Source: an uncultured Acetatifactor sp.
GTDB lineage: Bacteria > Bacillota > Clostridia > Lachnospirales > Lachnospiraceae
Reading direction: 5' to 3'
Length of the DNA stretch: 64,000 bases
Assembly (NCBI GenBank): GCA_910588225.1
Contig: CAJUQT010000015.1
Location: forward strand, 18,180-82,179
Shown: one piece after another, positions 25,942 to 35,190 of the stretch
How positions within the stretch are numbered: position 1 is the stretch's first letter
How the letters are laid out: every line of letters begins with the position of its first letter
Translations under genes and position numbers: made by a program
The notes under the pieces: generated by a model
Told to the model about the DNA's origin: nothing
The model's database searches: none
What the model saw: the letters and a program-made list of their open reading frames with translations, nothing else

Positions 25942-26870
25942 CCTTCCTCCCTCCTTTCCAGCGGCTCATAGCGCCATGGGTCATCCACCACAATGCCGCC
26001 GTCCAGACTCACATAGGTGGTATAAGAGGCCGTGTCCTCCTGGTTCAGCACAAATACTCTTCCGCCCCGTGCAAAATCCTGTGCTCCGTAAGAGCCATAG
26101 CCTGTGGCCCGTCCGTACCCCAGGGTCACGCCATACAGCTTTCCGTAAAAATCATTCGCATGGTCATGTCCCACAAAAAGGCTGGGAGAATGTCCCGCCT
26201 GCAGCATGGCCGCAAAAAAACCGGTATTGATCCTGGGACAGCCGTACCCCTCCCGTCTGGTACCGTAGCAGGTCTCATAGCGGAATACCTCCGCATACTC
26301 CGGCAATGCCATGTGCTGAAATGCCAGAACCCCAAAATCCGGATTCTCCTGCTCCTGCCTGCGAATCTGTTCCTGATACCAGTGAATCTGGGCGGGCGTA
26401 ATAAAGCCATAGCCTCCCACTTGTTTCAGAGGATTATAATCCCCGGAGTCCATACCGATAATCAGCCATCGGACCCTTCCTTCTACGTCTTCAATCCCAA
26501 TCGTATGGTTCCCCACACCGTCTTTCGATTCGGCGTCATGATATCCAATACACCCCGGCAGTTTCCGTACTGCTGCAAACAGTTCCTCCCTGTTTCCTGC
26601 AAATTCCACATCGTGATTCCCGAAGAGAAATGTCCAGGGAATCCCGGATTCTGTCAGCGGCGCCAATGCCAGCGGAAGGTACTCCATGTTCTTCTCTCCA
26701 TAGACAGTATCTCCCGTAGTGATGATAAAGTCCGGCTTTTCCCGACTGATCAGATCCCGCATAAGCGCCACTGTTCTGTGGTCTCTCTCGTCGTCTTCCG
26801 TATAGTGAATATCCGTGAGCTGAAGAATCCGAAAGCTTCCGTCCTCTTTAAAACGCAGTTTCCTTTCCAC
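25938..26870 (-). CDS. Calcineurin-like metallophosphoesterase
   Basis: I start at the GTG at 26870 (310 residues) because GGGAGG lies 9 bases upstream and the promoter at 26925-26953 rules out the longer frame. The five metal-binding blocks are present: ILQLTDIHYTE, IITTGDTVYGEKN, FLFGNHDVEF (Gly-Asn-His), LAFQHMALPEY and SLFVGHDHANDFYG (His-x-His). It resembles YkoQ/Dcr2-type cytoplasmic phosphoesterases. The substrate is unknown. The overlap with the next gene, another phosphoesterase, suggests two steps on one phosphorylated compound, probably taken up by or released after the sugar importer downstream. Confidence 0.88.
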   Translation of the reverse strand: MERKLRFKEDGSFRILQLTDIHYTEDDERDHRTVALMRDLISREKPDFIITTGDTVYGEKNMEYLPLALAPLTESGIPWTFLFGNHDVEFAGNREELFAAVRKLPGCIGYHDAESKDGVGNHTIGIEDVEGRVRWLIIGMDSGDYNPLKQVGGYGFITPAQIHWYQEQIRRQEQENPDFGVLAFQHMALPEYAEVFRYETCYGTRREGYGCPRINTGFFAAMLQAGHSPSLFVGHDHANDFYGKLYGVTLGYGRATGYGSYGAQDFARGGRVFVLNQEDTASYTTYVSLDGGIVVDDPWRYEPLERREEG

Positions 26871-26924
26871 GCTTTCTTTCCTCCCTTTTCCAATGGGGGA
26901 CTTCCGTCCCTTTTTCACTGACTC

Positions 26925-26953
26925 AGTATAAAAAAACTCCGGGAGCCTGACAA
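26925..26953 (-). promoter_or_regulatory. Promoter of the two-phosphoesterase operon
   Basis: On the minus strand TTGTCA (26948-26953) and TATACT (26925-26930) are separated by 17 bases. Transcription should start near 26918, which supports the GTG start at 26870. Confidence 0.65.
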
Positions 26954-26991
26954 TGGAGAAAACTCTGATTGCCAATGGGAAAATTTACAGC

Positions 26992-27026
26992 AAAAAACCG
27001 ATTCTCTCTCGAGAATCGGTTTTTTG
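26992..27026 (-). terminator. Bidirectional rho-independent terminator
   Basis: A perfect stem AAAAAACCGATTCTC with its complement around a 4-base loop; A and T runs on both sides make it work in both directions. It lies just after the broken GH38 gene on the minus strand. Confidence 0.88.
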
Positions 27027-27057
27027 TATACAATATACCTGATGAAAATGTCATGCC

Positions 27058-28687
27058 TCAATAGGCGATTTTCAGTGTCTTAATCTCAAATGGTCTGAAT
27101 GTAAGAGAAATCTCCTGTTGTACTTCCAGCCTTTCCGTGGTTTCCTCCAGCATGTTGGTCTCCTCAATCCCCCTGACTGTCAGTCCCGGGAAAGCCAGAC
27201 GCACCGGAGTGCAGGTTCCTTCCGCCTCATACAGCCGCACCACAAAGCAGTTCCCAGCATCCTCCGCAGGCTTCACAGTCTCCACAATGACATTGGGCGC
27301 ATCTTATGGAAAGCAGACTCTCAAGCGGCATATGCCCGGACACAATGATCGGTTTCTCATTGAGCAGATAAGCAGGCCGGATGACATTTTCAGCATCCAT
27401 ACTTCCCAGATGGGGCAAAAGGGCATAGGTACAGAAGTGAATACCCTTGTCTCCTCTGTAATCCGGCCTGTTTCCACCCTTATGCAGGGACAGATGCATG
27501 CTGCCTCCATTCAGGCTGATTCCGTATTTACAGTCATTTAACACTGCAATTCCATAACGTGTCTCCGACAGATCCGTATATTTATGATTGGAAACTTCAA
27601 ATTTAGCCTTTTCCACAGAAGTATTGCGGTTCACAGGCCTGCGGATATAGCCGAACTGAATCTCCTGGCTTGCATAATCCGTATGAACTGCAGTGTCAAA
27701 AGCAGCCTTCAGGAAGCGGTGATCTTCCTGCCAGTCCATCTTCGTCTCAAATACAATCTCCGGCCTTTCCGCATAGAAGATCATATCCTGTGTCAAAGTG
27801 GATGCTGCCGTCAGCCGGTAAGTGCTTCGTATCCGGTATTCCACCGCACCGTCCGCCACCACCTGACGGGAGAGCAGCTGCGCCGTATCCGCGTATTTAC
27901 ACTCACTGTCCGCGTCCACATCCCAGTTGTCATAACTCAGCGGCACCTCTTCCGCCATCAGGAATGTGTTCAGCGCATACCCCTCTCCTCTGATCCGGCG
28001 TCCGTTCCTTTTATCTGTCAGGGCTTCCAGATACCCTTTTTCATCGAATTTCACCTGATAGAACGGCGTCTCCAGACTGTCTCCCTCCGCCCGGAATGCC
28101 GATTCCCCTTCTTCCTCTTTCCCGGTCATCCGGAACGTCAGGCTTCCAAAAGCAGGTATTTTTGCTCCTGCCACAGCAAGCTTCTGTGCACCGTTCAGAT
28201 CCGTGATCCTCTGCTGGGCATATGTCCCTTCCGTGAAGGCCCCCTCAAAAGACAGATAAATCACATCGTCTCTTTCAAAGGACAGACTGTTCACCGCCGT
28301 GACACTGACCCCGTCCCCATCGGAGAGAGAGGCGCCGATTTCCGCCGTCTTCCTCCCCGCTTCGGCCAGGAGACCGGATATATCCCGCAGGGCGTCGTCA
28401 TGGGCTTCCGGAATACAGGTTCCCGGCAGTATGTCATGGAACTGATTGATCAGGAGCAGTTCCGTCAGCGGATCGATTTCTGCCCCATCCGCGGCCCGAT
28501 GCTGTGATACTGCCTGCCGCACCGTCATATATTCCAGATCCCGCAGTGCAAATTCCGCCTTCCGGTTATTTCTCTTAATCTCATGCTGATTGGTCAATGT
28601 ACCCCGGTGCAGCTCCAGATACAGTTCTCCCGTGTAAACAGAAGGCTGGTACAGCCGCTCTTCCAGCTCTTTCATAAATCTGCTCAT
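27058..28687 (-). pseudogene. GH38 alpha-mannosidase, 5'-truncated and frameshifted
   Basis: Only the C-terminal half of a GH38 alpha-mannosidase is left. It begins at the middle domain (VYTGELYLELHRGTLTNQHEIKRNNRKAE, then LLINQFHDILPGTCI) and continues through the beta-domains (NTFLMAEEVPLSYDNWDVD, FGYIRRPVNRNTSVEKAKFEV, YALLPHLG). Roughly the first 500 of about 1030 residues, including the catalytic nucleophile Asp and zinc site, are missing. Near 27304 one extra A shifts the frame: removing it restores LLSIDAPNVIVETVKPAEDAG leading into the normal C-terminus that ends at 27058. Both lesions together make function unlikely. The 5' break lies about 25 bases from the 25-bp repeat at 28712. 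Confidence 0.88.
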
Positions 28688-28711
28688 CTGACCTTTCCCG
28701 TTTTTTTGCTA

Positions 28712-28736
28712 TGTGACAGTAATATGAACTTATGAC
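28712..28736 (+). repeat. Dispersed 25-bp repeat, copy 1
   Basis: The sequence starting TGTGACAGTAATATGAACTT is identical over 25 bases to 54807-54831. Here it lies between the 5' break of the GH38 pseudogene and the promoter of the PHP gene, in the same orientation as the next gene. Confidence 0.9.
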
Positions 28737-28808
28737 GCAGCAGTTCCATTTCCTGTCTGAACTGTTACCCTCAGACAACTGTATCTCCAGGATGCACATC
28801 GAACCCGG

Positions 28809-28837
28809 TTGACAAACCGCTGTAAATGGATTATCCT
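28809..28837 (+). promoter_or_regulatory. Promoter of the PHP metallohydrolase gene
   Basis: A perfect TTGACA (28809-28814), 17-base spacer and TATCCT (28832-28837). The predicted transcript start near 28844 shows that translation begins at 28869 and not at the upstream TTG that overlaps the -35 box. Confidence 0.7.
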
Positions 28838-28868
28838 GTTTGCATCAAAATGCAGGAGGAATTTTAAA

Positions 28869-30506
28869 ATGCAGCAGCTATATCAGGCCAAGGGCCTGCT
28901 GAGCAAAAATTTCACAGGGCAGATCACCTATACCTTCTGTCTGCCGTATGTTCTGGACGAACTGGACATCTGTCTCACTTTTGAAAAACAGCACTATGAC
29001 TCTCCCGCACAGGTGCCGGTGGAGGAACTGGCGGATTACTGTCGCCGGCATTACAATACCACCGCCTATGATTCTTTCAGCCGGGAACAGCTGGCCCAAC
29101 TGTTTTTCAAAGAAACGAAAACCGAAATACATATTTCCGCATCCCTGAATGATCACTTTATCGGCTGCATCCACAAACAGCTGTTGTGCCGCCACATGCA
29201 TTTCGGCCCTGACGAACTCTCCGAAGGCTGTCTGATGCCGGATACCATGGACGGAGTGCTGAAGGTTACCGTTCTGGCTTTTCAGGTGTTGATGGATGAC
29301 ACACCTTATACAATTACGGTATCCGGAAAAAGAGCAGCCGGACAAAATGCATCAGCCAAAATGATAAAAAGTCCATCGAAGGAAGTCCCTGCCGCAGCGG
29401 TAAAAAATATATCAAAGGATTTTCTGAGACTGGAGCTCCACAATCACACCACGGAATCCGACGCCTCTCTGACCTGCCTGGACCTGCTGGAGCACATGGC
29501 TCAGGACAATGTGGATGCCTTTGCCCTCACCGATCACAATACCATTTCCGGTCATCCGAAAATGAAAGAACTGCTGCGTGATTTTCCCAGCCCCATCCAG
29601 TGTATTTACGGCATGGAATATACTACCTATTACGGCCACATTCTGTGTCTCAACCTGCACGAATATGTCCCCTGGGATTCCATTGATCCCAAAAGACCGG
29701 AGCTGATTTTCACACAGATACGGAAAACCGGAGCTCTGGCCGGCATTGCACATCCTTTCTCCTTCGGATATCCTTTTGCCACAGGATGCCGCTTCGAAAT
29801 GCAGATGACTGACTACACCGCCGCGGATTTCATCGAAATTTTCAACAATCCCGAGCCGCTCCGTGAGACCAATCTGCCAGCCCTTGCCCTCTGGGAGAAT
29901 CTGGTCCTGAACGGCCTGCATATCGCAGCCACCTCAGGTATGGATCTCCACAACAGAGCACCTTTTGCAGGACAATACGCAACCTTTATCCGAAACGACG
30001 GTACATCTGTCCCACAGGCCCTGACCCGGGCAGTGAAGACAGGACAGACCTGGGTCTCCAAAGGCCCTCTGCTTGTGGCGGAAGTTATGCCCGGTGAGAA
30101 GAAAGTTCTCTTCCGGATAATTGACGGCCAGAAAAACGGCTGTCCTGCAGACAGCCGCAAAAATTATCTGATGACATTGACAATGCCGGAAGGCAGCTTT
30201 GCAGAGTCCGTTTCTCCGGGCATTCCTCTGAGCATATCCTGGGAAAAATTTTCGGTCCATGCCGGGGAGGCCGACCCATGTCCCGTGATTCCGAAGCTCT
30301 ATGAACAGGACATGAACTCTTACGACACGGTTCCGGACCCGGAATCGCTGCTCTGCGTTTCCCCGGTCCTGTACCTGCCTTTGACAGCAAGGCAGACCAG
30401 CAGCCCCGCCGCAGTCACGGCCAGCCAGCTGCCCACGGTCACACCCCAGCCCAGCGACTCCACCATCACGCCGATGGTGAACGTGGATACCGCAGTGCCG
30501 ATATAG
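28869..30506 (+). CDS. PHP-domain metallohydrolase (CehA/McbA type), 3' end abnormal
   Basis: The ATG at 28869 follows AGGAGGA and gives 545 residues. The first 195 residues are an unrecognised domain (MQQLYQAKGLLSKNFTGQITYTFCLP...). The PHP domain starts at LRLELHNHTTESDASLTCLDLLEHM (about 199-223, metal-binding His-x-His), followed by DAFALTDHNTISGH, YGMEYTTYYGHILCLN, GIAHPFSFG and ATSGMDLHNRAPFAGQYATFIR, a CehA/McbA-like order. It should be a phosphoesterase or related hydrolase. The last 62 codons lie antisense over the end of the MFS gene and read as low-complexity Thr/Pro/Ser; the natural stop was probably lost in a rearrangement near 30320. Confidence 0.75.
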   Translation: MQQLYQAKGLLSKNFTGQITYTFCLPYVLDELDICLTFEKQHYDSPAQVPVEELADYCRRHYNTTAYDSFSREQLAQLFFKETKTEIHISASLNDHFIGCIHKQLLCRHMHFGPDELSEGCLMPDTMDGVLKVTVLAFQVLMDDTPYTITVSGKRAAGQNASAKMIKSPSKEVPAAAVKNISKDFLRLELHNHTTESDASLTCLDLLEHMAQDNVDAFALTDHNTISGHPKMKELLRDFPSPIQCIYGMEYTTYYGHILCLNLHEYVPWDSIDPKRPELIFTQIRKTGALAGIAHPFSFGYPFATGCRFEMQMTDYTAADFIEIFNNPEPLRETNLPALALWENLVLNGLHIAATSGMDLHNRAPFAGQYATFIRNDGTSVPQALTRAVKTGQTWVSKGPLLVAEVMPGEKKVLFRIIDGQKNGCPADSRKNYLMTLTMPEGSFAESVSPGIPLSISWEKFSVHAGEADPCPVIPKLYEQDMNSYDTVPDPESLLCVSPVLYLPLTARQTSSPAAVTASQLPTVTPQPSDSTITPMVNVDTAVPI

Positions 30507-31624
30507 GCACAGGCATTCAGAAAGCCGGACACACTTGACACCTTCCCCTCCTTTTCATAGCGCAGGGGAAGGAGATTTACGAATAAAGTATTGACACCCA
30601 TCATGGAGGCGGTAATCACCGCCAGCAGTGCCACCGTCAGCGCCATGGAGAAGGAACCTGCCAGCCACAAAATCGACAGAGCCGCCACCGATACACTGAA
30701 AAATATCACGGAAGCTCTGACTTCGTTCCCGGCGCACTTTCGATAGAGCGCTCTGGCCAGGTAGGCTCCCGAAAGGTTGACAATAGGCAGCACGGTGGTC
30801 ACCAGCACCGACAGAGAGGCCGAAGTGTGAAAGGTCTCCAGAATATAGGTAGGCACCCAGGAAGTGACACCGTCTTTTAAGATTCCGTGCACCACCACCG
30901 GCAGAATAATCAGCCAGAGTCCCCCCAGCAGTAATGCGCCAAAGCTTCTGCCGTTCTTTCCCACACTCTTTTCTTCCGGCACATTCTCTGTGGAGTTCTC
31001 CTCAGCCATCCCGTTTTCTCCGGCAAGGCGCTCTACTCTGGCATATCCCAGGATCCACAGAATCGCCACCAGCAACAGGCATATTCCCGCCCCCCAGAAT
31101 ACTGTCCGCCAGCCCGACACCGACAGCACCGCCGCCGAAAGCACATAGGCGGCCAGGGTACCCGCCGCCTGGGTGGAGACAATATCCACACAATAGCGCA
31201 GCCGCACGGCTTCCTCCAGCCGTTTCGCAAAAATGCGGATAATCGGCGGCCATACCATAGACTGGGCATATCCGTTGACCCCCCACACAATCACCATCAC
31301 TCCGAAAGCCCCCGCAGTTCCCATCAGAAGATTACAGAGCATGGATAATGCCAAACCGCTGAAAATCATTCTGCCGGGCTGCAGCTTATCCCCCAGGAAG
31401 CCATTCAGCAGCTGTCCGGCACCATAGACGAAAAAGTATACCATGCTGATGGTACCGGCCTGAGTTTTGGTCAGAACCTCCTCTTCAATCATGGCAGCCA
31501 TTGCAGAGGAGAAATTCAGCCTCCCGATATAACAGGTAAAATAGGCCATCCAGCAGATACAGAACAGGAAAAACGCCTGCTTTTTATCCGTTATCTTTCT
31601 CTCTGTCATTTCTTTCACTCGCAT
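30320..31624 (-). CDS. MFS transporter, organophosphate:phosphate antiporter type
   Basis: A 434-residue 12-helix transporter. MAYFTCYIGRLNFSSAMAAM in helix 1 and VWGVNGYAQSMVWPPIIRIFAKRL (about 113-136) are hallmarks of the GlpT/UhpT family, which exchanges sugar phosphates or glycerol-3-phosphate for phosphate. A charged cytoplasmic loop (ENGMAEENSTENVPEEKSVGKNG, about 205-227) separates the halves. A second ATG at 31609 is an alternative start. The gene overlaps the end of the response regulator gene and probably belongs to its operon, recalling Uhp/Pgt systems where a two-component pair controls a phosphate-ester transporter. Its 3' end is overlapped by the PHP gene from the other strand. 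Confidence 0.88.
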   Translation of the reverse strand: MRVKEMTERKITDKKQAFFLFCICWMAYFTCYIGRLNFSSAMAAMIEEEVLTKTQAGTISMVYFFVYGAGQLLNGFLGDKLQPGRMIFSGLALSMLCNLLMGTAGAFGVMVIVWGVNGYAQSMVWPPIIRIFAKRLEEAVRLRYCVDIVSTQAAGTLAAYVLSAAVLSVSGWRTVFWGAGICLLLVAILWILGYARVERLAGENGMAEENSTENVPEEKSVGKNGRSFGALLLGGLWLIILPVVVHGILKDGVTSWVPTYILETFHTSASLSVLVTTVLPIVNLSGAYLARALYRKCAGNEVRASVIFFSVSVAALSILWLAGSFSMALTVALLAVITASMMGVNTLFVNLLPLRYEKEGKVSSVSGFLNACAYIGTAVSTFTIGVMVESLGWGVTVGSWLAVTAAGLLVCLAVKGRYRTGETQSSDSGSGTVS

Positions 31625-33233
31625 TTTTTCTATATTCCTTTCGATACATCAGGGGCGTCATCCCCATAATTTTTTTAAACACTCTGAAAAAGTACTGACT
31701 GTCTTCATATCCGACTTTCTGCGAAATATCCACCACACTCTCCTCCGTGTTCTCCAGGTACCATACCGCCTTCTGCACACGCAGATTCGTCAGATAGGCA
31801 ATGGCAGACTGATTTGTCTCCCTTTTGAACATGGTGGAAAAGTAATTGGGACTCATACCATACCGGCCGGCCAGCTCGGTTATGGCAATATTCCGTTCGA
31901 AATTCTGCTGCATATACTGAATGGCCAGTTTGATTTTGTCCTCCGTATGTGCCTCCTGGAATTCCTGTCCGATATACCGGAGAAGCAGGGCATATAGCCG
32001 TTCTGCCAGCTCCTGCGGTTCCGTCGTTTCATCCGCCAGAGCAAATCCTGACATCAGTTCCTCCAGTCTCTCCTCCCTGCCCTCTCTGGTGGGAAAGGCC
32101 AGAAGTATCATATTGAGAATCCTCCCCAGAATCATATGGATGAACTGCGCACTGTATCGTGACTGATGCTGCTCCGCAAAAATACGTCCCACAGATCTGC
32201 GCATCCCCTCCAGATCTCCTCTCTCCATAAGTGATCCCAGAAGATTCAGCTCCGCCGTGGGAAAATTCTTCACCTCCAGCATCTTCCGATCCGCATGAAA
32301 GCAAAGGTTCAGTCTGTCCTGGGCGCTGCGCCATTTCAGCGCCTCCTCAGCCTCTCTCCTGGCATTGACATCCAGATTCTTCCTGCAGCTGCTGACTCCC
32401 ATGGACAGAAATACATCCAGCTTTTTTTCGAACAGCGTATAGATTCTGGCAAAGATACGCTCTGCATCCTCCCGAAGGCTCATGGCATCCTCCCCAATGA
32501 AAATCAGGTACATCTGCTCCATATTAGTCAGATTGTCTACAATCAGCTTTACTCCGCAGGATACCAATTCTGAGAATACATTTCTGACCGAAAATCGAAG
32601 CAGCTCCACATCCTCCCGCTCAAAACTGCCCTGACAATAGCTGTCAGCTTCAATATTCAGGACTCCAAGCATCAGTATCTGTTCTCCTGAACAGAGCAGC
32701 TCCGGATAACGCTCCTGCAGCTGTGGGTAGCGGTTTCGATTCTCCCATGCATTTTTCTCGTTCAGCAGGACATTGATCTCCCGCTCCAGCCAGAAGTCCT
32801 GCTGTGTCCTGGCCAGACGTTTTCTGGAGGAATCCATGGCTCTGCGCCTGGCGACCTCCTCCAGCTGTCCCATTGCCTTATTTATGGCTCTGGACAGCTC
32901 CTCATTTGCCAGAGGTTTCAGCAGATAATCCGACACCCCAAGAGAAATGGCTCTCTCCGCATAAGAAAATTCCGCATGCCCGCTCAACAGGATAAACTGT
33001 GTATTTACCCCCCCATGCATCTTCGCGCGCTCGATAAACGTCAAGCCGTCCAGATCGGGCATCTGAATGTCTACAATGCAGATATCCACCGGTGACTCCT
33101 CCAGTATCTTCAGTGCTTCTGTACCACCTCCCGCCTCCAGCACCTGTTCAAAAGAAAACCCCAGAAATTCCAGCCGGGCCAGCAGTCCCTGCCGAATCAA
33201 TGCCTCATCATCCACAACCATCAATCTGTACAT
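31584..33233 (-). CDS. YesN-type response regulator, REC plus AraC HTH
   Basis: A 549-residue regulator. Receiver domain: MVVDDEALIRQGLL, phospho-acceptor Asp in ICIVDIQMPDLDGL (about 54), Ser in ILLSGHAEF, and Lys in DYLLKPL (about 105). A long linker domain of about 300 residues follows, then two AraC HTH motifs at the C-terminus (IAITELAGRYGMSPNYFSTMFKRETNQ and VVDISQKVGYEDSQYFFRVFKKIMG, about 450-530). The start overlaps the stop of the kinase gene. It should activate carbohydrate genes, most obviously the adjoining MFS gene. Confidence 0.92.
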   Translation of the reverse strand: MYRLMVVDDEALIRQGLLARLEFLGFSFEQVLEAGGGTEALKILEESPVDICIVDIQMPDLDGLTFIERAKMHGGVNTQFILLSGHAEFSYAERAISLGVSDYLLKPLANEELSRAINKAMGQLEEVARRRAMDSSRKRLARTQQDFWLEREINVLLNEKNAWENRNRYPQLQERYPELLCSGEQILMLGVLNIEADSYCQGSFEREDVELLRFSVRNVFSELVSCGVKLIVDNLTNMEQMYLIFIGEDAMSLREDAERIFARIYTLFEKKLDVFLSMGVSSCRKNLDVNARREAEEALKWRSAQDRLNLCFHADRKMLEVKNFPTAELNLLGSLMERGDLEGMRRSVGRIFAEQHQSRYSAQFIHMILGRILNMILLAFPTREGREERLEELMSGFALADETTEPQELAERLYALLLRYIGQEFQEAHTEDKIKLAIQYMQQNFERNIAITELAGRYGMSPNYFSTMFKRETNQSAIAYLTNLRVQKAVWYLENTEESVVDISQKVGYEDSQYFFRVFKKIMGMTPLMYRKEYRKNASERNDREKDNG

Positions 33234-34990
33234 TCTTCATCCCCTTTTCTGCGCAGCGGAAATGTTATCAGGAAACCGGAACCTCTGTACGGCCGGGATT
33301 CTATGCTGACTCCGTACTGGTCTCCGCAGGCCAGCCGCACACGACGATGCACATTTCTGACACCGATACTGCCCTTATCTTCCCGACTGTTCTCCGGACG
33401 GCTGATATATTCTTCCAGCTCGCTTTTCCTTATACTGTCCATCCCTATTCCATTATCTTCCACTTTCACATACAGTATCTCTCCCTGTCTTCCCACGCTG
33501 ATCTTCAAAGTACCGTTTCCTGTCATGGGTGCAATTCCGTGAAGAATGGCATTTTCTACCACCGGCTGCAAAATAAAGCGCAGAATCATACATTGCCTTA
33601 CTTCCGGCTCAATATGATAGAACACTTCAAATTTATCCCCGTAACGCACCTTCTGAATGAAGACATAATTTTCCACATGATGCAGTTCCTGCTCCACAGT
33701 GACAAATTCTCCATAATCCTTGCCCAGACTGTAACGGAAAATCTCCCCCAGTCTGCCGCACAGATCACAGACCGTAAAAGCCTGCCGCACAGCCGCAATA
33801 GAACTGATAGTTTCCAGTGTGTTGTACAGAAAATGCGGGTTGATCTGCAGCTGCAGATTCTGCAGCTCCGTCTCCTTCTTTTCCAGCTCCTGTACATAAT
33901 TTTCCCTGATCAGAGCATTGATGGTCTCCAGCATATGGGTAAACTGATCGTCCAGTACTTTCAGCTCATCATTTCCGGATATGGGCTCTGTGGCGGAAAA
34001 GTCTCCGGTCTCCACCCTTTTGAATTTATTTACCAGAATCGTAACCCTCCTGGAAAACATTCCGGCAAACAGATAGCATCCTATACTGTCAATACCCATC
34101 ACCAGCAGAATCAGAGGTATAATTGTACTGTTTACCTCCCGACGCTTTTGTTCCATTCCATCCGTCCCGAAAAACAGCAGAAACTTCAGCCCACAGGTCT
34201 CCAGGTTCCTGACACATACCATCTGCCCGTTGATAATTCTCACAGATTCATCCTCCCGGCCATTTTTCCTGATTTCCTCCAGACAGGCCAGAGCCTCTGT
34301 TTCTTCCACTCCGTCAGTCCGATATCTGCACTGCATCTCTTCGTCAAACACTGCTGTCCGAAAGCTGCTGCCATCCTCCGTTGCCGGCGCAAACAATCGT
34401 TCCATGTAAATCTCCAGTTTTGCAAATCCAATCTGTTCCTGTTTCAGGGAAACCAGATCCATCTGATAGATGGGATACACCAGTACCCCCAGATTGTTAC
34501 CGGTACCTGCAGAATTTTCATAGAAAAGCCATTCTCCCATTTTGCCCTGCCACACCGGGTACCATTTCTCCCTGACCGCCGTGTCTTTCGTGGTAACCCT
34601 TCTGCCGTATACCGGCGCATTTTTCAATTCCGAATAAATCATACAATTGCGAATCGTACTCTGTTCATCCAAAATCAGAGATTTGGACACCTCCTCGCTG
34701 ATCATGCCGCCCCTGGTATACGAGTTCAGTGCCGTACTTCCAAGCTGCTCAATAATCACGGTGTTCTGGGTAATAAACTTCAGGCTGGTCTCATACCGCG
34801 TCAGCTTCTCCTGGATCCCTCCCAGGTACTGAGAGGCGAGAATCTCATAAGAATGTGTCAGTTCCTGTCCTGCCAGCTTGTTGACACGATCGTACATATA
34901 CAGCCCCAAAACAGCAATCGGCAGAATGCCCGCCAGAATAAAAAACAATGCCAGCTGATGAAAAACTGTGCTGTAGTGCTTCCTCCGCAT
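33221..34990 (-). CDS. YesM-type sensor histidine kinase
   Basis: A 589-residue membrane kinase: helix LALFFILAGILPIAVLGLYMY near the N-terminus, an extracellular sensor to about residue 280, second helix IIPLILLVMGIDSIGCYLFAGMF, a HAMP region, then the His-kinase motif LQNLQLQINPHFLYNTLETISSIA (His about 400) and an ATPase domain with VVENAILHGI, VEDNGIGM and IGVRNVHRRVRL. The family usually senses sugars or their binding proteins. AAAGGGGG precedes the ATG. It is cotranscribed with the YesN-type regulator. Confidence 0.92.
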   Translation of the reverse strand: MRRKHYSTVFHQLALFFILAGILPIAVLGLYMYDRVNKLAGQELTHSYEILASQYLGGIQEKLTRYETSLKFITQNTVIIEQLGSTALNSYTRGGMISEEVSKSLILDEQSTIRNCMIYSELKNAPVYGRRVTTKDTAVREKWYPVWQGKMGEWLFYENSAGTGNNLGVLVYPIYQMDLVSLKQEQIGFAKLEIYMERLFAPATEDGSSFRTAVFDEEMQCRYRTDGVEETEALACLEEIRKNGREDESVRIINGQMVCVRNLETCGLKFLLFFGTDGMEQKRREVNSTIIPLILLVMGIDSIGCYLFAGMFSRRVTILVNKFKRVETGDFSATEPISGNDELKVLDDQFTHMLETINALIRENYVQELEKKETELQNLQLQINPHFLYNTLETISSIAAVRQAFTVCDLCGRLGEIFRYSLGKDYGEFVTVEQELHHVENYVFIQKVRYGDKFEVFYHIEPEVRQCMILRFILQPVVENAILHGIAPMTGNGTLKISVGRQGEILYVKVEDNGIGMDSIRKSELEEYISRPENSREDKGSIGVRNVHRRVRLACGDQYGVSIESRPYRGSGFLITFPLRRKGDEECTD

Positions 34991-35025
34991 GCTTTCTGCC
35001 CCCTTTACCTACTGATTCAGTTTCC

Positions 35026-35054
35026 AGTATAAATATAATTTCCGGTGTCGTAAA
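35026..35054 (-). promoter_or_regulatory. Promoter of the YesMN-type operon
   Basis: On the minus strand TTTACG (35049-35054), a 17-base spacer and TATACT (35026-35031), 36 bases before the kinase start codon. The surrounding 100 bases are AT-rich. Confidence 0.55.
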
Positions 35055-35190
35055 TAAAGAAAATTTAAAATAGAATGTGGACTTTTTGTAACTGCTTCGT
35101 TGAAACCGGAAAATGTATCCTGTACACATGATATATGAAGTTTGTTTTTTCCGTTCCCTTCTGTGCAGGCACCATTCCCGCAAAGCCCTC

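Noticed and set aside
26992..27026. Operator role for the inverted repeat near 27.0 kb
   Set aside because: The A and T runs flanking a GC-containing stem, just after a gene end, are fully explained by a bidirectional terminator.
28809..28868. Upstream start of the PHP gene at 28809
   Set aside because: The TTG there is part of a perfect -35 box; a strong ribosome binding site serves the ATG at 28869.
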